Shown one piece after another: positions 33,506-42,673 of a DNA stretch of 64,000 nt. The translations under genes were made by a program, and so were the position numbers. The stretch is from Nocardia jinanensis (GTDB lineage: Bacteria; Actinomycetota; Actinomycetes; Mycobacteriales; Mycobacteriaceae): assembly GCF_014645735.1 (NCBI RefSeq), contig NZ_BMMH01000003.1, forward strand, positions 310,001-374,000. The letters run 5' to 3'. A model generated the notes under the pieces. It was not told where the DNA came from. It saw only the letters and a program-made list of their open reading frames with translations, and searched no databases. Positions within the stretch are counted from its first letter, which is position 1. Every line of letters begins with the position of its first letter.

Positions 33506-35532
33506 CCGCCGTATTTTCGGCGGCGCCTTCGGCGGTCCTCGCCCCGGTCACCGAGCCGGTGGCCGACCCCCGCTGCGCGACGGTCGACCGCCCGGGTCTG
33601 CTCACCACCGTGCAGGACTGGCCCGGCCGGACCGGCTACTGGCATGTCGGGGTACCACCGTCGGGGCCCATGGACGATCTGTCCTTCCGGCTCGGCAACC
33701 GCGCGCTGGGTAACGCCGAGGGTGCGGCCGGGCTGGAATGCACCATGGCCGGTCCGGCGCTACGGTTCTCGGAACCGACATGGGTATGCGTGACCGGGGC
33801 GCCCGTCACGGTGACGGTGGCCGGACGGGCCGCGCCGCTGTGGCGGCCGGTTCTCGTGCCCGCCGGGGAGATGCTCGACGTCGGCCCGATCCGCGGGCCC
33901 GGGATGCGCTGCTACGTCCTGGTGTCCGGGGGTCTGCGGCTACCCGGCTACCTGGGGAGCACGGCTACGTTCACCCTCGGCCGCTTCGGCGGGGTGGACG
34001 GGCGCGCGCTGACGGCCGGCGATGTATTGCCGGTCGGCCCCGCGGCGGGCCCACCGGTCGGCGCGGTACCCGGCGAGGAGCAACCGGTGCTGACCCGCGA
34101 CTGGGAAATCGCCGTCACCGAGGGCCCGCACGGGGCACCCGAGTTCTTCACCCGCGACGATATCGATACGCTCCTGAGCACCGCTTACGAGGTGCATTTC
34201 AACTCCGACCGCACTGGTGTCCGGCTCATCGGGCCCCAACCGCGCTGGGCCCGCGCCGACGGCGGCGAGGCCGGTCTGCATCCGTCGAATATCCACGACA
34301 CCGCGTACAGCGTCGGGGCACTCGATTTCACCGGCGACACTCCCATCCTGCTCGGTCCCGACGGTCCGAGCCTGGGTGGTTTCGTATGCCCGGTGACGGT
34401 GGCGGCCGCCGAACTGTGGAAACTCGGGCAGCTGTGCCCCGGCGACCGAGTGCGTTTCGTCCCCGTGCGCGCGGACCGCACCGCCTCACCGCACGAACTC
34501 GGCGCCGCGCGCCGGGCGGGATGGCCGATCGTGCTGTCGCGCGGCGGCGACGGCGACGACGGGGTGCTGCGGCACGCGGAAACCGCGGACGGTACACCGG
34601 TGACCTATCGCCGGGCCGGTGACGACGGAATCCTCGTCGAATACGGGCCCATGACACTGGATCTCGAACTGCGCGCCCGCGTCCACGCCCTGCACGAGCG
34701 CCTGCGCGCCCGCGGGGAACGAGGTATCACCGAATTGACCCCTGGCGTCCGCTCGCTCCAGGTCCGGGTCGATCCGCGGGCGCGCGGTATCGCCTCCGCC
34801 CTGGACCTGCTGACCGAGGTCGAAGCCGGACTACCGGCCGCCGGCGATCTGGTCGTTCCGAGCCGTACCGTGGATCTGCCGCTGTCCTGGGACGATCCGG
34901 CGACCCGGGAGGCGATCACCCGGTACATGCACGGTGTGCGTGCCGATGCGCCGTGGTGCCCGTGGAATATCGAATTCATCAGGCGGATGAACGGGCTCGA
35001 CACCGTCGGCGATGTCTTCGATACCGTTTTCGCGGCCGAATACCTGGTCCTCGGCCTCGGCGATGTCTATCTCGGGGCACCGCTGGCCACCCCGATCGAT
35101 CCCCGGCACCGGCTGATCACCACCAAATACAACCCGGCACGTACTTGGACCCCGGAGAACGCGGTCGGTATCGGCGGCGCGTACCTGTGCATATACGGGA
35201 TGGAAGGCCCGGGCGGATATCAGTTCGTCGGCCGCACCACCCAGGTCTGGAGCCGGCGCACCGATACCGAGACCCCCTGGCTGCTGCGGTTCTTCGACCG
35301 GATCCGCTGGTATCCGGTCAGCGCGGCGGAACTGCTCGACCTGCGCGCCGATATCGCCGCGGGACGCGGCGATATGCGTACCGGTCCGGGTGAATTCCGT
35401 CTCGCCGAATACCGCCGTTTCCTGGCCGAGCAGGACGGCTCGATCGCATCGTTCCGGACCCGGCAATCGGCCGCTTTCTCGGCCGAGCGCGAATCCTGGC
35501 GCCGCTCCGGCGAACTGGGCGAGACACGCTGA
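33502..35532 (+). CDS. Urea/guanidine carboxylase-type carboxyltransferase, lacking BC and BCCP domains
   Basis: 676 residues from GTG 33502. The N-terminal half is KipA-like ([43 protein letters not shown]), the second half is KipI-like ([31 protein letters not shown]), and then comes the C-terminal region typical of urea carboxylase ([35 protein letters not shown]). The KipA-then-KipI order is that of urea carboxylase, not 5-oxoprolinase. The biotin carboxylase N-terminal and the biotinyl C-terminal domains of the ~1200-residue enzyme are absent; the protein ends where biotinyl should begin. These parts must come from elsewhere or the enzyme does not use biotin. Confidence 0.85.
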   Translation: MTAVFSAAPSAVLAPVTEPVADPRCATVDRPGLLTTVQDWPGRTGYWHVGVPPSGPMDDLSFRLGNRALGNAEGAAGLECTMAGPALRFSEPTWVCVTGAPVTVTVAGRAAPLWRPVLVPAGEMLDVGPIRGPGMRCYVLVSGGLRLPGYLGSTATFTLGRFGGVDGRALTAGDVLPVGPAAGPPVGAVPGEEQPVLTRDWEIAVTEGPHGAPEFFTRDDIDTLLSTAYEVHFNSDRTGVRLIGPQPRWARADGGEAGLHPSNIHDTAYSVGALDFTGDTPILLGPDGPSLGGFVCPVTVAAAELWKLGQLCPGDRVRFVPVRADRTASPHELGAARRAGWPIVLSRGGDGDDGVLRHAETADGTPVTYRRAGDDGILVEYGPMTLDLELRARVHALHERLRARGERGITELTPGVRSLQVRVDPRARGIASALDLLTEVEAGLPAAGDLVVPSRTVDLPLSWDDPATREAITRYMHGVRADAPWCPWNIEFIRRMNGLDTVGDVFDTVFAAEYLVLGLGDVYLGAPLATPIDPRHRLITTKYNPARTWTPENAVGIGGAYLCIYGMEGPGGYQFVGRTTQVWSRRTDTETPWLLRFFDRIRWYPVSAAELLDLRADIAAGRGDMRTGPGEFRLAEYRRFLAEQDGSIASFRTRQSAAFSAERESWRRSGELGETR

Positions 35533-35533
35533 A

Positions 35534-35574
35534 CGCCCGGCTCCGCTCGGCCATCGGGGCCGCGACGCCGGGCG
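35534..35574. terminator. Hairpin between carboxylase operon and siderophore locus
   Basis: Arms CGCCCGGC (35534-35541) and GCCGGGCG (35567-35574) pair perfectly, with a smaller inner GC stem. It lies in the 54-bp gap between convergent genes and could end transcription from both sides. Confidence 0.55.
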
Positions 35575-35586
35575 CTACCTCCGTCG

Positions 35587-36243
35587 TCAGGCCCCCGAAG
35601 CGACCACCGCGGGCTGCAACTGGTTCAGCATCTCCTCGGTGCTGAGCACCATGCCGCAGCGCCGGGCGGTGTACTTGAGGGCGATCTGATGTTCTTCACG
35701 GCTGAAATCGGCCACCGCGTCGTGTGCCAAAAACGCGTGGATATCGTTCATGAACGCCTCGGCCGCGCTGAGCATGCAGCCCATATGGGCGTACACACCG
35801 GTGACCACCAGCTGGTCCCGGTTGCGGTAGCCGAGCAGTTGACGCAGATCCGTGCGCTGGAACGCCGAATACCGCCATTTGGTGACCTGGATGTCCCGCT
35901 CATCGGGCGTCAGTTCGGCGATCACCTCGGTTTCGGGCCCGTCCGACATACCGGTGCCCCAGAAATCGGTGAGCAGCCCGCGTCGGTCGGGATGCTGGTC
36001 ACCCGGCTGCATGCTGTAGATCACCGGTATGCCCAGTTCGTGGCACCGGTCGCGTAGTCGGACGATATTGTCGATCATCGTCCGGGCGGGATCGCGATCC
36101 AGCTGGTAGGCAGTGAGGAAATAGTTCTGCATGTCGTGGATCAGCAGAGCGGTGCGATCGGGGTCGAGTCTCCAGCCAACTCTGTTGGTGATCTCGTCGT
36201 CCAACGACGGCATCGCATAGGGTGCGATCGGCTGCATGGGCAT
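35587..36243 (-). CDS. Isochorismatase (2,3-dihydro-2,3-dihydroxybenzoate synthase), no carrier domain
   Basis: 218 residues that follow the EntB/DhbB isochorismatase domain closely: IHDMQNYF with the catalytic Asp, QVTKWRYSAF with the Lys, and VTGVYAHMGCMLSAAEAFMNDIHAFLAHDAVADFSREEH. It turns isochorismate into 2,3-dihydro-DHB and pyruvate. Usual EntB/DhbB proteins carry a C-terminal aryl carrier domain; this one stops before it, and the carrier is encoded separately at 40076-40318. GAGGAG precedes the ATG. Last gene of the entA-entC-entB-like operon. Confidence 0.92.
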   Translation of the reverse strand: MPMQPIAPYAMPSLDDEITNRVGWRLDPDRTALLIHDMQNYFLTAYQLDRDPARTMIDNIVRLRDRCHELGIPVIYSMQPGDQHPDRRGLLTDFWGTGMSDGPETEVIAELTPDERDIQVTKWRYSAFQRTDLRQLLGYRNRDQLVVTGVYAHMGCMLSAAEAFMNDIHAFLAHDAVADFSREEHQIALKYTARRCGMVLSTEEMLNQLQPAVVASGA

Positions 36244-36267
36244 GTCCAGAACTCCTCATCTTCTTGT

Positions 36268-36297
36268 GGCCCACAACCTTCTGGAGGGTTGCGGGCC
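36268..36297 (-). promoter_or_regulatory. Intercistronic hairpin upstream of isochorismatase
   Basis: Arms GGCCCACAACC and GGTTGCGGGCC pair over 11 positions with one mismatch and an 8-base loop. It lies in the 81-bp gap between the isochorismate synthase stop and the isochorismatase SD, and may be a processing or stability element or a weak terminator. Confidence 0.4.
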
Positions 36298-36324
36298 CGG
36301 GCGCAGTAACGAAAAGGCGGTCGG

Positions 36325-37473
36325 TCAGGGCACCGCCGCGGGACTTCCGGCGACCCCCAGCGGTCCCAGGACCCGTTGCAGTTTCCCGGTGGTCTCGGCC
36401 AGTTCGTCCTCCGGATCGGATTCCGCGACGATGCCGCCACCGGCGTAGGCCACCAGGGTCCGGTTGTCGGCGGCGAGTTCGGCGCAGCGGATGCTGACCA
36501 TCCACTCGCCGTTGCCTTCGGCGTCACACCAGCCGACGGCGCCGGCGTAGAAACCGCGCTCACCCTCGAGCTCGGCGATCAGCCGGGCGGCGGCGACCGT
36601 CGGGGTACCGCAGATCGCCGGTGTGGGATGTAGCGCGGCGGCCAGTTCCAGTGCCGAAGGCCCGCCGGCCGGAACGGTCGCGGTCAGCGTGGTACCGAGA
36701 TGCCACATGGCGGGTGTTTCGGTGAGATCGGGTCGCGCGGGTGTGCGTACATCGGTGCACCGGTCCCGTAGGACACCGGCCACATGGTCGACCACATAGC
36801 CGTGTTCGTGCTGATCCTTCGCCGAACCGAGTAGCGTCTCGGCGGCAATCCGGTCGGCCAGGGGGTTCTCCGGTACTCGCCGGGCCGAACCGGCCAGTGG
36901 ATGACTGGTGACCTCCGTACCGATCCGCCGCACCAGGATCTCCGGGCTGGAACCCACCAGGTGGCGGCCGGTGAACAGACCACCCGCCGCGGTCAGGTCC
37001 ACCAGGTAGCCATTACCGGCGGGGTCGGTGGAGACCAGCAGATCGAGTAGATCGGCCGCGCGGACGGTGCGATCGGCCCGGGCCCGCAGCGCGCGGGCGA
37101 GGACCACCTTCCGTAGCGGGTGGGCGGGATCGGCCAGCAGCCGCACCGCGGCGCCCACCCGGCGCAGATGCTCTTCGGGTTCCGGCAGATGTTCGGTGAC
37201 CGCGATATCGGGTGCGGTGACCGGGCACACGGCCCGGGGACCATCGGTCACCGAGATCATATCGGGCGCCCACAGCGCCGCCGGCGCACCCGGTTTGAAC
37301 GGTAGCGCGCCGACGATATGGCTCACCCGGCGCGCGCGCAGTTGCGCGACGGCCTCGGCTGCGCTGTGGAAGACACGTCCTGCGGCAGACGCGGTCACAG
37401 TGCGCTGCGGCCGGGACAGGACAAAGGCGGGATCCGCGGGATGAGCGGGGTTCTCGGCGTTGATGGTGATCAT
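36325..37473 (-). CDS. Isochorismate synthase
   Basis: 382 residues of the chorismate-utilising family, DhbC/EntC type. Key segments: LRKVVLARALRARAD, LVGSSPEILVRR, SHPLAGSARR where aminodeoxychorismate synthase has PIKGT, ETLLGSAKDQHEHGYVVD, HPTPAICGTPT and FYAGAVGWCDAEGNGEW. It converts chorismate to isochorismate, the first committed step of DHB. It lies 9 bp downstream of the entA-like gene, and an IdeR box controls the operon. The presence of the full DHB pathway argues for this rather than salicylate synthase, which would be larger and bifunctional. Confidence 0.92.
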   Translation of the reverse strand: MITINAENPAHPADPAFVLSRPQRTVTASAAGRVFHSAAEAVAQLRARRVSHIVGALPFKPGAPAALWAPDMISVTDGPRAVCPVTAPDIAVTEHLPEPEEHLRRVGAAVRLLADPAHPLRKVVLARALRARADRTVRAADLLDLLVSTDPAGNGYLVDLTAAGGLFTGRHLVGSSPEILVRRIGTEVTSHPLAGSARRVPENPLADRIAAETLLGSAKDQHEHGYVVDHVAGVLRDRCTDVRTPARPDLTETPAMWHLGTTLTATVPAGGPSALELAAALHPTPAICGTPTVAAARLIAELEGERGFYAGAVGWCDAEGNGEWMVSIRCAELAADNRTLVAYAGGGIVAESDPEDELAETTGKLQRVLGPLGVAGSPAAVP

Positions 37474-37482
37474 CCTCTCGTG

Positions 37483-38289
37483 TCACATATCCAGCGTTGC
37501 GCCGCCGTCGACCCGCAGGTCGTGCATGGTGATGTGGCGCGCGGCATCGGAAACCAGGAAGCGGACGGCGGCGGCGATATCGGCGGGTTCGGCGATCCGC
37601 CGCAACGGGATTCCCAGCCGGTAGTTCTCGGGGTCGCCGTCGAGCAGGCTCGCCCGCCCGGCTTCGCCGAGACCGCTGTCATCGGAGTCCGCGTACATTC
37701 CGCGCAGCATCGGGGTATCGGTGGAACCCGGGGAGACCAGATTGACCCGCACCCCGCGCGGTGCCACCTGGAGCGCGAGCGAGCGGGTGAACGCCGTGGC
37801 CGCGGCCTTCGCCGCACCGTAGGCGGCGAGGTTCACGCGAGGAACGGTGGCGGAGTTGGAGGAGACGACCACGATGGATCCGCGCCCGGCGGTGACCATT
37901 TCGCGGGCCGCGCGCTGGGCCACGTACACCGCGCCGTTGGTATTGACGGCCACACAGCGCTGCCATTCCTCCGGGGAGGTGTCCAGTGCGGATCCGCCGA
38001 TCATCGAACCGGCGGCGTGTACGACCACCCGGGGTGTACCGCGTTCTGCGAGTTCTTTGTCGAATGCCGTGGCGACGACTGCCGGGTCACTCACATCGAC
38101 TTCGGCCGATGTGACGCCGGTGCCCTCGTATTGCCGGCCGAGCCGTGCGGCGATCTCGTGTACCCGGGAATCCCGGTCCCACAGGGAGATATTCGCGGAA
38201 TCGCCGGCGAGTTCGGCTGCGATCGCCGCGCCAATTCCCCCTGCGGCTCCGGTGACGATGACCCCTTCGCCCCATTGCTTCGTGACCAT
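37483..38289 (-). CDS. 2,3-dihydro-2,3-dihydroxybenzoate dehydrogenase
   Basis: 268 residues, classical SDR: VTGAAGGIGAAIA cofactor loop, HAAG in place of NNAG, SSNSATVPRVNLAAYGAAKAAATAF with Ser, Tyr and Lys, and VSPGSTDTPMLRGMY. Placement with isochorismate synthase and isochorismatase identifies it as the EntA/DhbA step giving 2,3-dihydroxybenzoate. The ATG abuts the IdeR box: the first base of the box is the complement of the A of the start codon. A TAGGCT hexamer lies inside the box 7-12 bases upstream of the ATG, so a leaderless transcript is possible. Confidence 0.9.
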   Translation of the reverse strand: MVTKQWGEGVIVTGAAGGIGAAIAAELAGDSANISLWDRDSRVHEIAARLGRQYEGTGVTSAEVDVSDPAVVATAFDKELAERGTPRVVVHAAGSMIGGSALDTSPEEWQRCVAVNTNGAVYVAQRAAREMVTAGRGSIVVVSSNSATVPRVNLAAYGAAKAAATAFTRSLALQVAPRGVRVNLVSPGSTDTPMLRGMYADSDDSGLGEAGRASLLDGDPENYRLGIPLRRIAEPADIAAAVRFLVSDAARHITMHDLRVDGGATLDM

Positions 38290-38307
38290 TAGGTTAGCCT
38301 AACCTGA
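38289..38307. promoter_or_regulatory. IdeR/DtxR iron box, divergent siderophore promoter
   Basis: TTAGGTTAGCCTAACCTGA matches the IdeR/DtxR consensus TTAGGTTAGSCTAACCTAA at 18 of 19 positions. It lies between the entA-like operon (start at its left edge) and the DHB-AMP ligase (start 69 bp to the right), so iron-loaded IdeR should repress both. Confidence 0.9.
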
Positions 38308-38375
38308 AGTTACACCGTAAGGCTAGCATTCCGGTGTGACGTGTAACAAGATCGCTGATCGGAAAGAGGTGCTCC

Positions 38376-40028
38376 ATGTCATCGCCCGCCCTCCCCGGTT
38401 TCACCCCGTGGCCACCGGACCAGATCGACCACTACAGAGCTGAAACACTCTGGACGGGTGAGACATTCGGAGCCCTGCTGACCGCTCGCGCCACCGCGAG
38501 CCCCGAGGCGATCGCGGTCGTGGACGCGGCGAACCGCTGGACCTACGCCGAACTGGATCGCCGGTCCCGGTCGCTGGCCACCGGATTCGCCCGGCTGGGA
38601 ATTCGCCCGCGGGATCGCGTCCTGGTGCAGCTGCCCAACCGCGCCGAATTCGTCGAGGTGATCTTCGCGCTGTTCCAGCTCGGCGCGCTGCCGGTGTTCT
38701 GCCTGCCCGCGCACCGGGAGGCCGAGCTGATCCCGATCGCCGCGGCGAGCGGGGCGGTGGCGATGGTCACCTGCGCTGAGCACCAGCGTTTCGACCATGC
38801 CGCGCTGGCGGATACGGTCCGGCGTGCGGTCGGGACTCTGCGGCATGTGCTGCTGGTCGTCGACGATACCGCGCACGAATTCGCCGAGGGCGCCGACGAC
38901 CTCGCCGACTACCGGGACGAACCCGGGGACCTCCCGGAAGTGGATGCCGGCGATGTCGCCTTCCTGCAACTGTCCGGCGGTAGTACCGGGATCCCGAAGC
39001 TCATCCCCCGCACCCACGACGACTACCTGTACAGCGTGCGTCGTAGCGCCGAGATCACCGACCTGGGTCCCGATACCGTCTACCTGGCGACACTGCCGAT
39101 AGCGCACAACTTCCCGATGAGTTCCCCGGGCATCCTCGGCGCGATCTACGCGGGCGGCACGGTGGCCATGACACCCGACCCGACCCCGACGACCGCGTTC
39201 GCGGCGATAGAACGTTTCGGTGTCACCCTCACCGGTCTGGTGCCGCCGCTGGCGCGACTGTGGGTCGAACGCGCCGAGAAGGGCGGCGAACTGCCCGATC
39301 TGTCCAGCCTGAAAGTGGTCCAGGTCGGTGGCGCCCGCTGCCCGGACGAACTGGCCCGCCGGGTCGGTCCCGCGCTGGGCGTAACCCTTCAGCAGGTATT
39401 CGGCATGGCCGAGGGCCTGGTCTGTTACACCCGGCTCGACGATCCGATCGATGTCGTGGTCGGCACCCAGGGCCGGCCGATGTCGGACTACGACCGGATC
39501 AGGATCGTCGACGACGCGGACGAGGAAGTCGAGCCGGGCACCGACGGGAATCTGATGACCCAGGGCCCGTACACCATTCGCGGCTACTACGACAATCCCG
39601 AGGCCAACGCCCGCAGTTTCACCGCGGACGGCTGGTACCGCACCGGCGATATCGTCTCGCTGCGACCGGACGGCAATCTGGTGGTGAAGGGCCGGGCGGG
39701 CGACTGGGTCAACCGCGGCGGCGAGAAGGTCTCGGCCGAAGAGCTCGAGGCCTATCTGCTGGAACATCCCGGGATCCGGGACGCGGTGATCGTCGGCACT
39801 CCCGATCCCGTACTCGGCCAGCGTATCTGCGCTTTCGTCCAACCGCTCGACCCGCAGACCCCGCCGACGCTCACCACCGTGCGCACCTTCGTCCGGGAAC
39901 GCGGTATCGCGGCCTGGAAGATGCCCGACGCGGTGGTCACCATCGCCGAATTCCCCGAAACGGGAGTGGGCAAGACCAGCCGCCGCGATCTGCGCCGGTT
40001 GCTCGCCGAGGGCCATCGCGCGCCGTGA
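38376..40028 (+). CDS. 2,3-dihydroxybenzoate-AMP ligase
   Basis: 550 residues, EntE/DhbE type stand-alone adenylation enzyme. Motifs: FLQLSGGSTGIPKLIPRTHDDYLYSVRRSAEI (A3), LPIAHNFPMSSPGILGAIYAGG (A4, aromatic-acid pocket), GGARCPDELARRV, FGMAEGLVCYTRLDD, YRTGDIV and GRAGDWVNRGGEKVSAEE. It activates DHB with ATP and loads it on the aryl carrier protein. It is the only gene of the siderophore locus on the plus strand apart from nothing else nearby, and shares the IdeR box with the divergent entA operon. An AAAGAGGTG SD precedes the ATG. Confidence 0.94.
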   Translation: MSSPALPGFTPWPPDQIDHYRAETLWTGETFGALLTARATASPEAIAVVDAANRWTYAELDRRSRSLATGFARLGIRPRDRVLVQLPNRAEFVEVIFALFQLGALPVFCLPAHREAELIPIAAASGAVAMVTCAEHQRFDHAALADTVRRAVGTLRHVLLVVDDTAHEFAEGADDLADYRDEPGDLPEVDAGDVAFLQLSGGSTGIPKLIPRTHDDYLYSVRRSAEITDLGPDTVYLATLPIAHNFPMSSPGILGAIYAGGTVAMTPDPTPTTAFAAIERFGVTLTGLVPPLARLWVERAEKGGELPDLSSLKVVQVGGARCPDELARRVGPALGVTLQQVFGMAEGLVCYTRLDDPIDVVVGTQGRPMSDYDRIRIVDDADEEVEPGTDGNLMTQGPYTIRGYYDNPEANARSFTADGWYRTGDIVSLRPDGNLVVKGRAGDWVNRGGEKVSAEELEAYLLEHPGIRDAVIVGTPDPVLGQRICAFVQPLDPQTPPTLTTVRTFVRERGIAAWKMPDAVVTIAEFPETGVGKTSRRDLRRLLAEGHRAP

Positions 40029-40075
40029 CCCCCGGTGCCGCGGACCGCGCCGGGCGCGCGGTCCGCGGCGCCCGG

Positions 40076-40318
40076 TCACGGGCACAGCACCTCCAGCCAG
40101 GACTCCAGAACGGGGTCACCGGCCAGCATCAACGGGTCGACGGTCTCGTGTCCCTCCGACCGCCACTTCTCCACCAGCTGCATGATGCGCACCGAATCCA
40201 GTCCGGCGTCGAGCAGATTGGTGTCGGTGGACAGTTCCTCCGGCGCGACGCCCAGCAGATCGGCCACATCGCGGATGAAATGGTCGCGGTCGGCCCCCAC
40301 TACAGGTTCGTTCGTCAT
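40076..40318 (-). CDS. Stand-alone aryl carrier protein
   Basis: 80 residues. The phosphopantetheine site is LLDAGLDSVRIMQLVEKWR, with Ser42. The helix pattern is that of the EntB C-terminal carrier domain. It would receive DHB from the ligase and hand it to the first condensation domain of the NRPS. Because the isochorismatase lacks a carrier domain, this free-standing protein fills the role. It is the last gene in the NRPS-side group, 175 bp after the siderophore-interacting protein. The ATG at 40318 was preferred since upstream sequence in the frame is non-homologous. Confidence 0.88.
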   Translation of the reverse strand: MTNEPVVGADRDHFIRDVADLLGVAPEELSTDTNLLDAGLDSVRIMQLVEKWRSEGHETVDPLMLAGDPVLESWLEVLCP

Positions 40319-40493
40319 TCGGTTCGCGGTGTGAATTCCCGCGCCTTGCGGCCGCGGAGTCGACGCCGCTCCCTCCCTTCGTTCATCTGAATATTCTTCG
40401 ATAGCATGTTCGAGTGGACGAGGTGGTGCGGTATGCGTACCGGCTCCGCCTGCGGTCCGAGCCGAGAATCTCCCGCCGCGGGCGAGAGAACCG

Positions 40494-41333
40494 CTACTCC
40501 TCGCGGTCGAAATCCGCGACTCCATGTTTCCAATAGCCCGCGATCAGGCAGTCCTTCGTCGGGACACCGAGCTCGCCGCGGATCCATTTACGGATCGGAC
40601 GCAACTGCCCGGCTTCACCGGCGACCCACGCGTACACGTTCTGCCCGTCGGGCACGGTGACGGTGCGGATCGCTTTCTCCAGCAAGTCCCCGGTCCCGGC
40701 GCGGGCTTCGCCGCGGTGCAGCCACTGGACCTCGACACCGGCCGGTGCGGCCAGTTCGATCTCCTGACTCTCGTCGACGACCTCGACGAACACCCAGCCC
40801 GTTTTCTCGCGCGGCAGCCATTCCAGCCACCGGGCGATAGCGGGCAGCGCGGTGATATCGCCGGCGAACAGGTAGTTGTCGTAGCTGGTGGGCACCACTA
40901 CGCCGCCGGGCGGTCCGGCGAGGTGGATCCGATCTCCCGGCCGCACAGCCAGGGCCCAATCCGAAGCGAGCCCGCCGGGGTGCAGGGCGAAATCGATATC
41001 GAGTTCCCCGGCGTCCGCGTCGAGACGCCGCACCGTGTACTCCCGCGAGATCGGCCGTGGTGCGGGCCAATCCAGCGACAGGCCGTCGCGGACCGGCAGC
41101 CGCAGCGTGCCGTCGGTATCCGGGAACACCAGCCGCACGTGCTCGTCGGGCACATAGCTGTGGAAACCGGCGAGTTCCGGACCGCCGAAGGTGATCCGGA
41201 TCAGGCCGGAGCCCACCGGGGAGGTACGGATCACCTCCAATTCCCGCAACCCGATCGGATACCCGACCTTCGCACCGTGCGAACCGGCGAGCACCTCGGC
41301 GATCCGTTCACGGTAGGCTCCGCGATCCACCAT
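40494..41333 (-). CDS. Siderophore-interacting protein (FAD ferric reductase)
   Basis: 279 residues. The ferredoxin-reductase-like FAD fold is seen in ISREYTVRRLDADAGELDIDFALH (FAD binding R-x-Y-[ST]) and GLASDWALAVRPGDRIHLAGPPG, with the NAD(P)-binding C-terminus YAWVAGEAGQLRPIRKWIRGELGV and the final YWKHG. This is the ViuB/SIP family, which reduces or releases iron from imported ferric siderophores in the cytoplasm. The start overlaps the MFS stop by one base (TGATG), so the two are translationally coupled. Confidence 0.92.
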   Translation of the reverse strand: MVDRGAYRERIAEVLAGSHGAKVGYPIGLRELEVIRTSPVGSGLIRITFGGPELAGFHSYVPDEHVRLVFPDTDGTLRLPVRDGLSLDWPAPRPISREYTVRRLDADAGELDIDFALHPGGLASDWALAVRPGDRIHLAGPPGGVVVPTSYDNYLFAGDITALPAIARWLEWLPREKTGWVFVEVVDESQEIELAAPAGVEVQWLHRGEARAGTGDLLEKAIRTVTVPDGQNVYAWVAGEAGQLRPIRKWIRGELGVPTKDCLIAGYWKHGVADFDREE

Positions 41334-42673
41334 CACACTCCGTCCTTCTTCTCCTCGACAACGTTCCCGGGGGCCTTCTCCTCGACCAGGTTCCCGCCGA
41401 CCGGAACCTGCGCCGGCGGCGCCGGCGGTTGCGGCGCCCCGCCCGCGGGCGCGGTGAGCCCGTACAGCGGCCACACCAGCACCAGCGCGAATACGAACAG
41501 CACCAGCACCGCCGCGCCGTAGACCACCAGCGCGGTCCCCGGTTCGACGAGGTTGCCGATGGCCCCGGCCGCCATGGACCCGACCGCGGTTCCGGCCACC
41601 GACTGCACCATGAGCAGCCCGGACATCCGGCCGCGCATATCCTCCGGCGCGTTCTGCTGCAGGACCGCGTAGCGCAGGATGCCGTTGACCGCCCGGGCGA
41701 CACCGAACGCGGCCAGCCCGAGGAAACTCCACGCGGCCTGCGGCCAGATACCGGCCAGGACGACACCGAGCGGCATGAGCGCCAGCGAGCCCAGCAATAC
41801 CAGTCCGCTGCGCCGGGACCGGCCGATCCAGCCGCTGGTGAGCGAGCCCAGCACGGCACCCGCGCCGGGCGCGGCATAGAGCAGACCCAGTGTGGTGGGT
41901 CCCGCGTCGAGGGCCCGATCGGCGAATGCCGGGAGCAGTACCAGGGGTCCGCTGACCAGCATGGCGAGCAGTCCGCTCACCAGTACCGCGCGAATAACGT
42001 GGTGCCGCGCGGCGAACGCGATACCGTGGCCCAGTTCGACCAACGGATTGCGGATCTCGCGGGCCGGCGGTGGTGCGGGCCCGATGGCCCGGATGAGGGT
42101 TACCGTCCCCACGGTGGCCGCCGCGGCGGCGAAGAACGCGAACGACACCCCGATCTGCGCGATGAGCACACCGGCGACGGCCGGGGTGATCATGGTGCCC
42201 AGATCGGAGGTGAGTGTGGTGAGCGCCCCGGCCGCGGGAACCTTCTCCCGCGACACCAGCATCGGCACCAGCGCCATCAGCGCCGAACCACTGATACCTC
42301 CGGCCAGTCCGTCCGTCACGGCCGCGGCGTAGATCACCGCGAGGAACGGATCGGGCAGCAGCGCATTGATTCCCAGCGCCAGGAACGCCAGCCCCGCGGC
42401 CGACCGCGAGAAGGAGATCACGGTGCGCCGGTCGTACCGGTCGGCGATCACGCCGCCGCCGAGACTGCCGGCGAACAGTGCGACCGCCATCGCCGTGGAC
42501 ACCCCGGCGACGTGCAGACTCGATCCGGTGAGCTCGTAGACCTGCACCGGCAGGGCCACCATCAGGAGGCCGATACCGAGTACAGAGACCAGTCGCGCAC
42601 CGAAGGCACAGCGAAACCGCCGGCTCTCCCGCAACGGAGAGATATCGATGAGGAGGCCGGCGGGGGCTTTCAC
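41333..42673 (-). CDS. MFS exporter, EntS-like siderophore efflux
   Basis: 446 residues and 12 hydrophobic segments; FRCAFGARLVSVLGIGLLMVALPVQVYELTGSS and VSTAMAVALFAGSLGGGVIADRYDRRTV match the EntS/MFS_3 group. The C-terminus is Pro/Gly-rich and cytoplasmic, ending in charged residues. Overlaps with genes on both sides (ATGA with the binding protein, TGATG with the SIP) place it in the same operon. It likely exports the finished catecholate siderophore. Confidence 0.9.
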   Translation of the reverse strand: MKAPAGLLIDISPLRESRRFRCAFGARLVSVLGIGLLMVALPVQVYELTGSSLHVAGVSTAMAVALFAGSLGGGVIADRYDRRTVISFSRSAAGLAFLALGINALLPDPFLAVIYAAAVTDGLAGGISGSALMALVPMLVSREKVPAAGALTTLTSDLGTMITPAVAGVLIAQIGVSFAFFAAAAATVGTVTLIRAIGPAPPPAREIRNPLVELGHGIAFAARHHVIRAVLVSGLLAMLVSGPLVLLPAFADRALDAGPTTLGLLYAAPGAGAVLGSLTSGWIGRSRRSGLVLLGSLALMPLGVVLAGIWPQAAWSFLGLAAFGVARAVNGILRYAVLQQNAPEDMRGRMSGLLMVQSVAGTAVGSMAAGAIGNLVEPGTALVVYGAAVLVLFVFALVLVWPLYGLTAPAGGAPQPPAPPAQVPVGGNLVEEKAPGNVVEEKKDGV

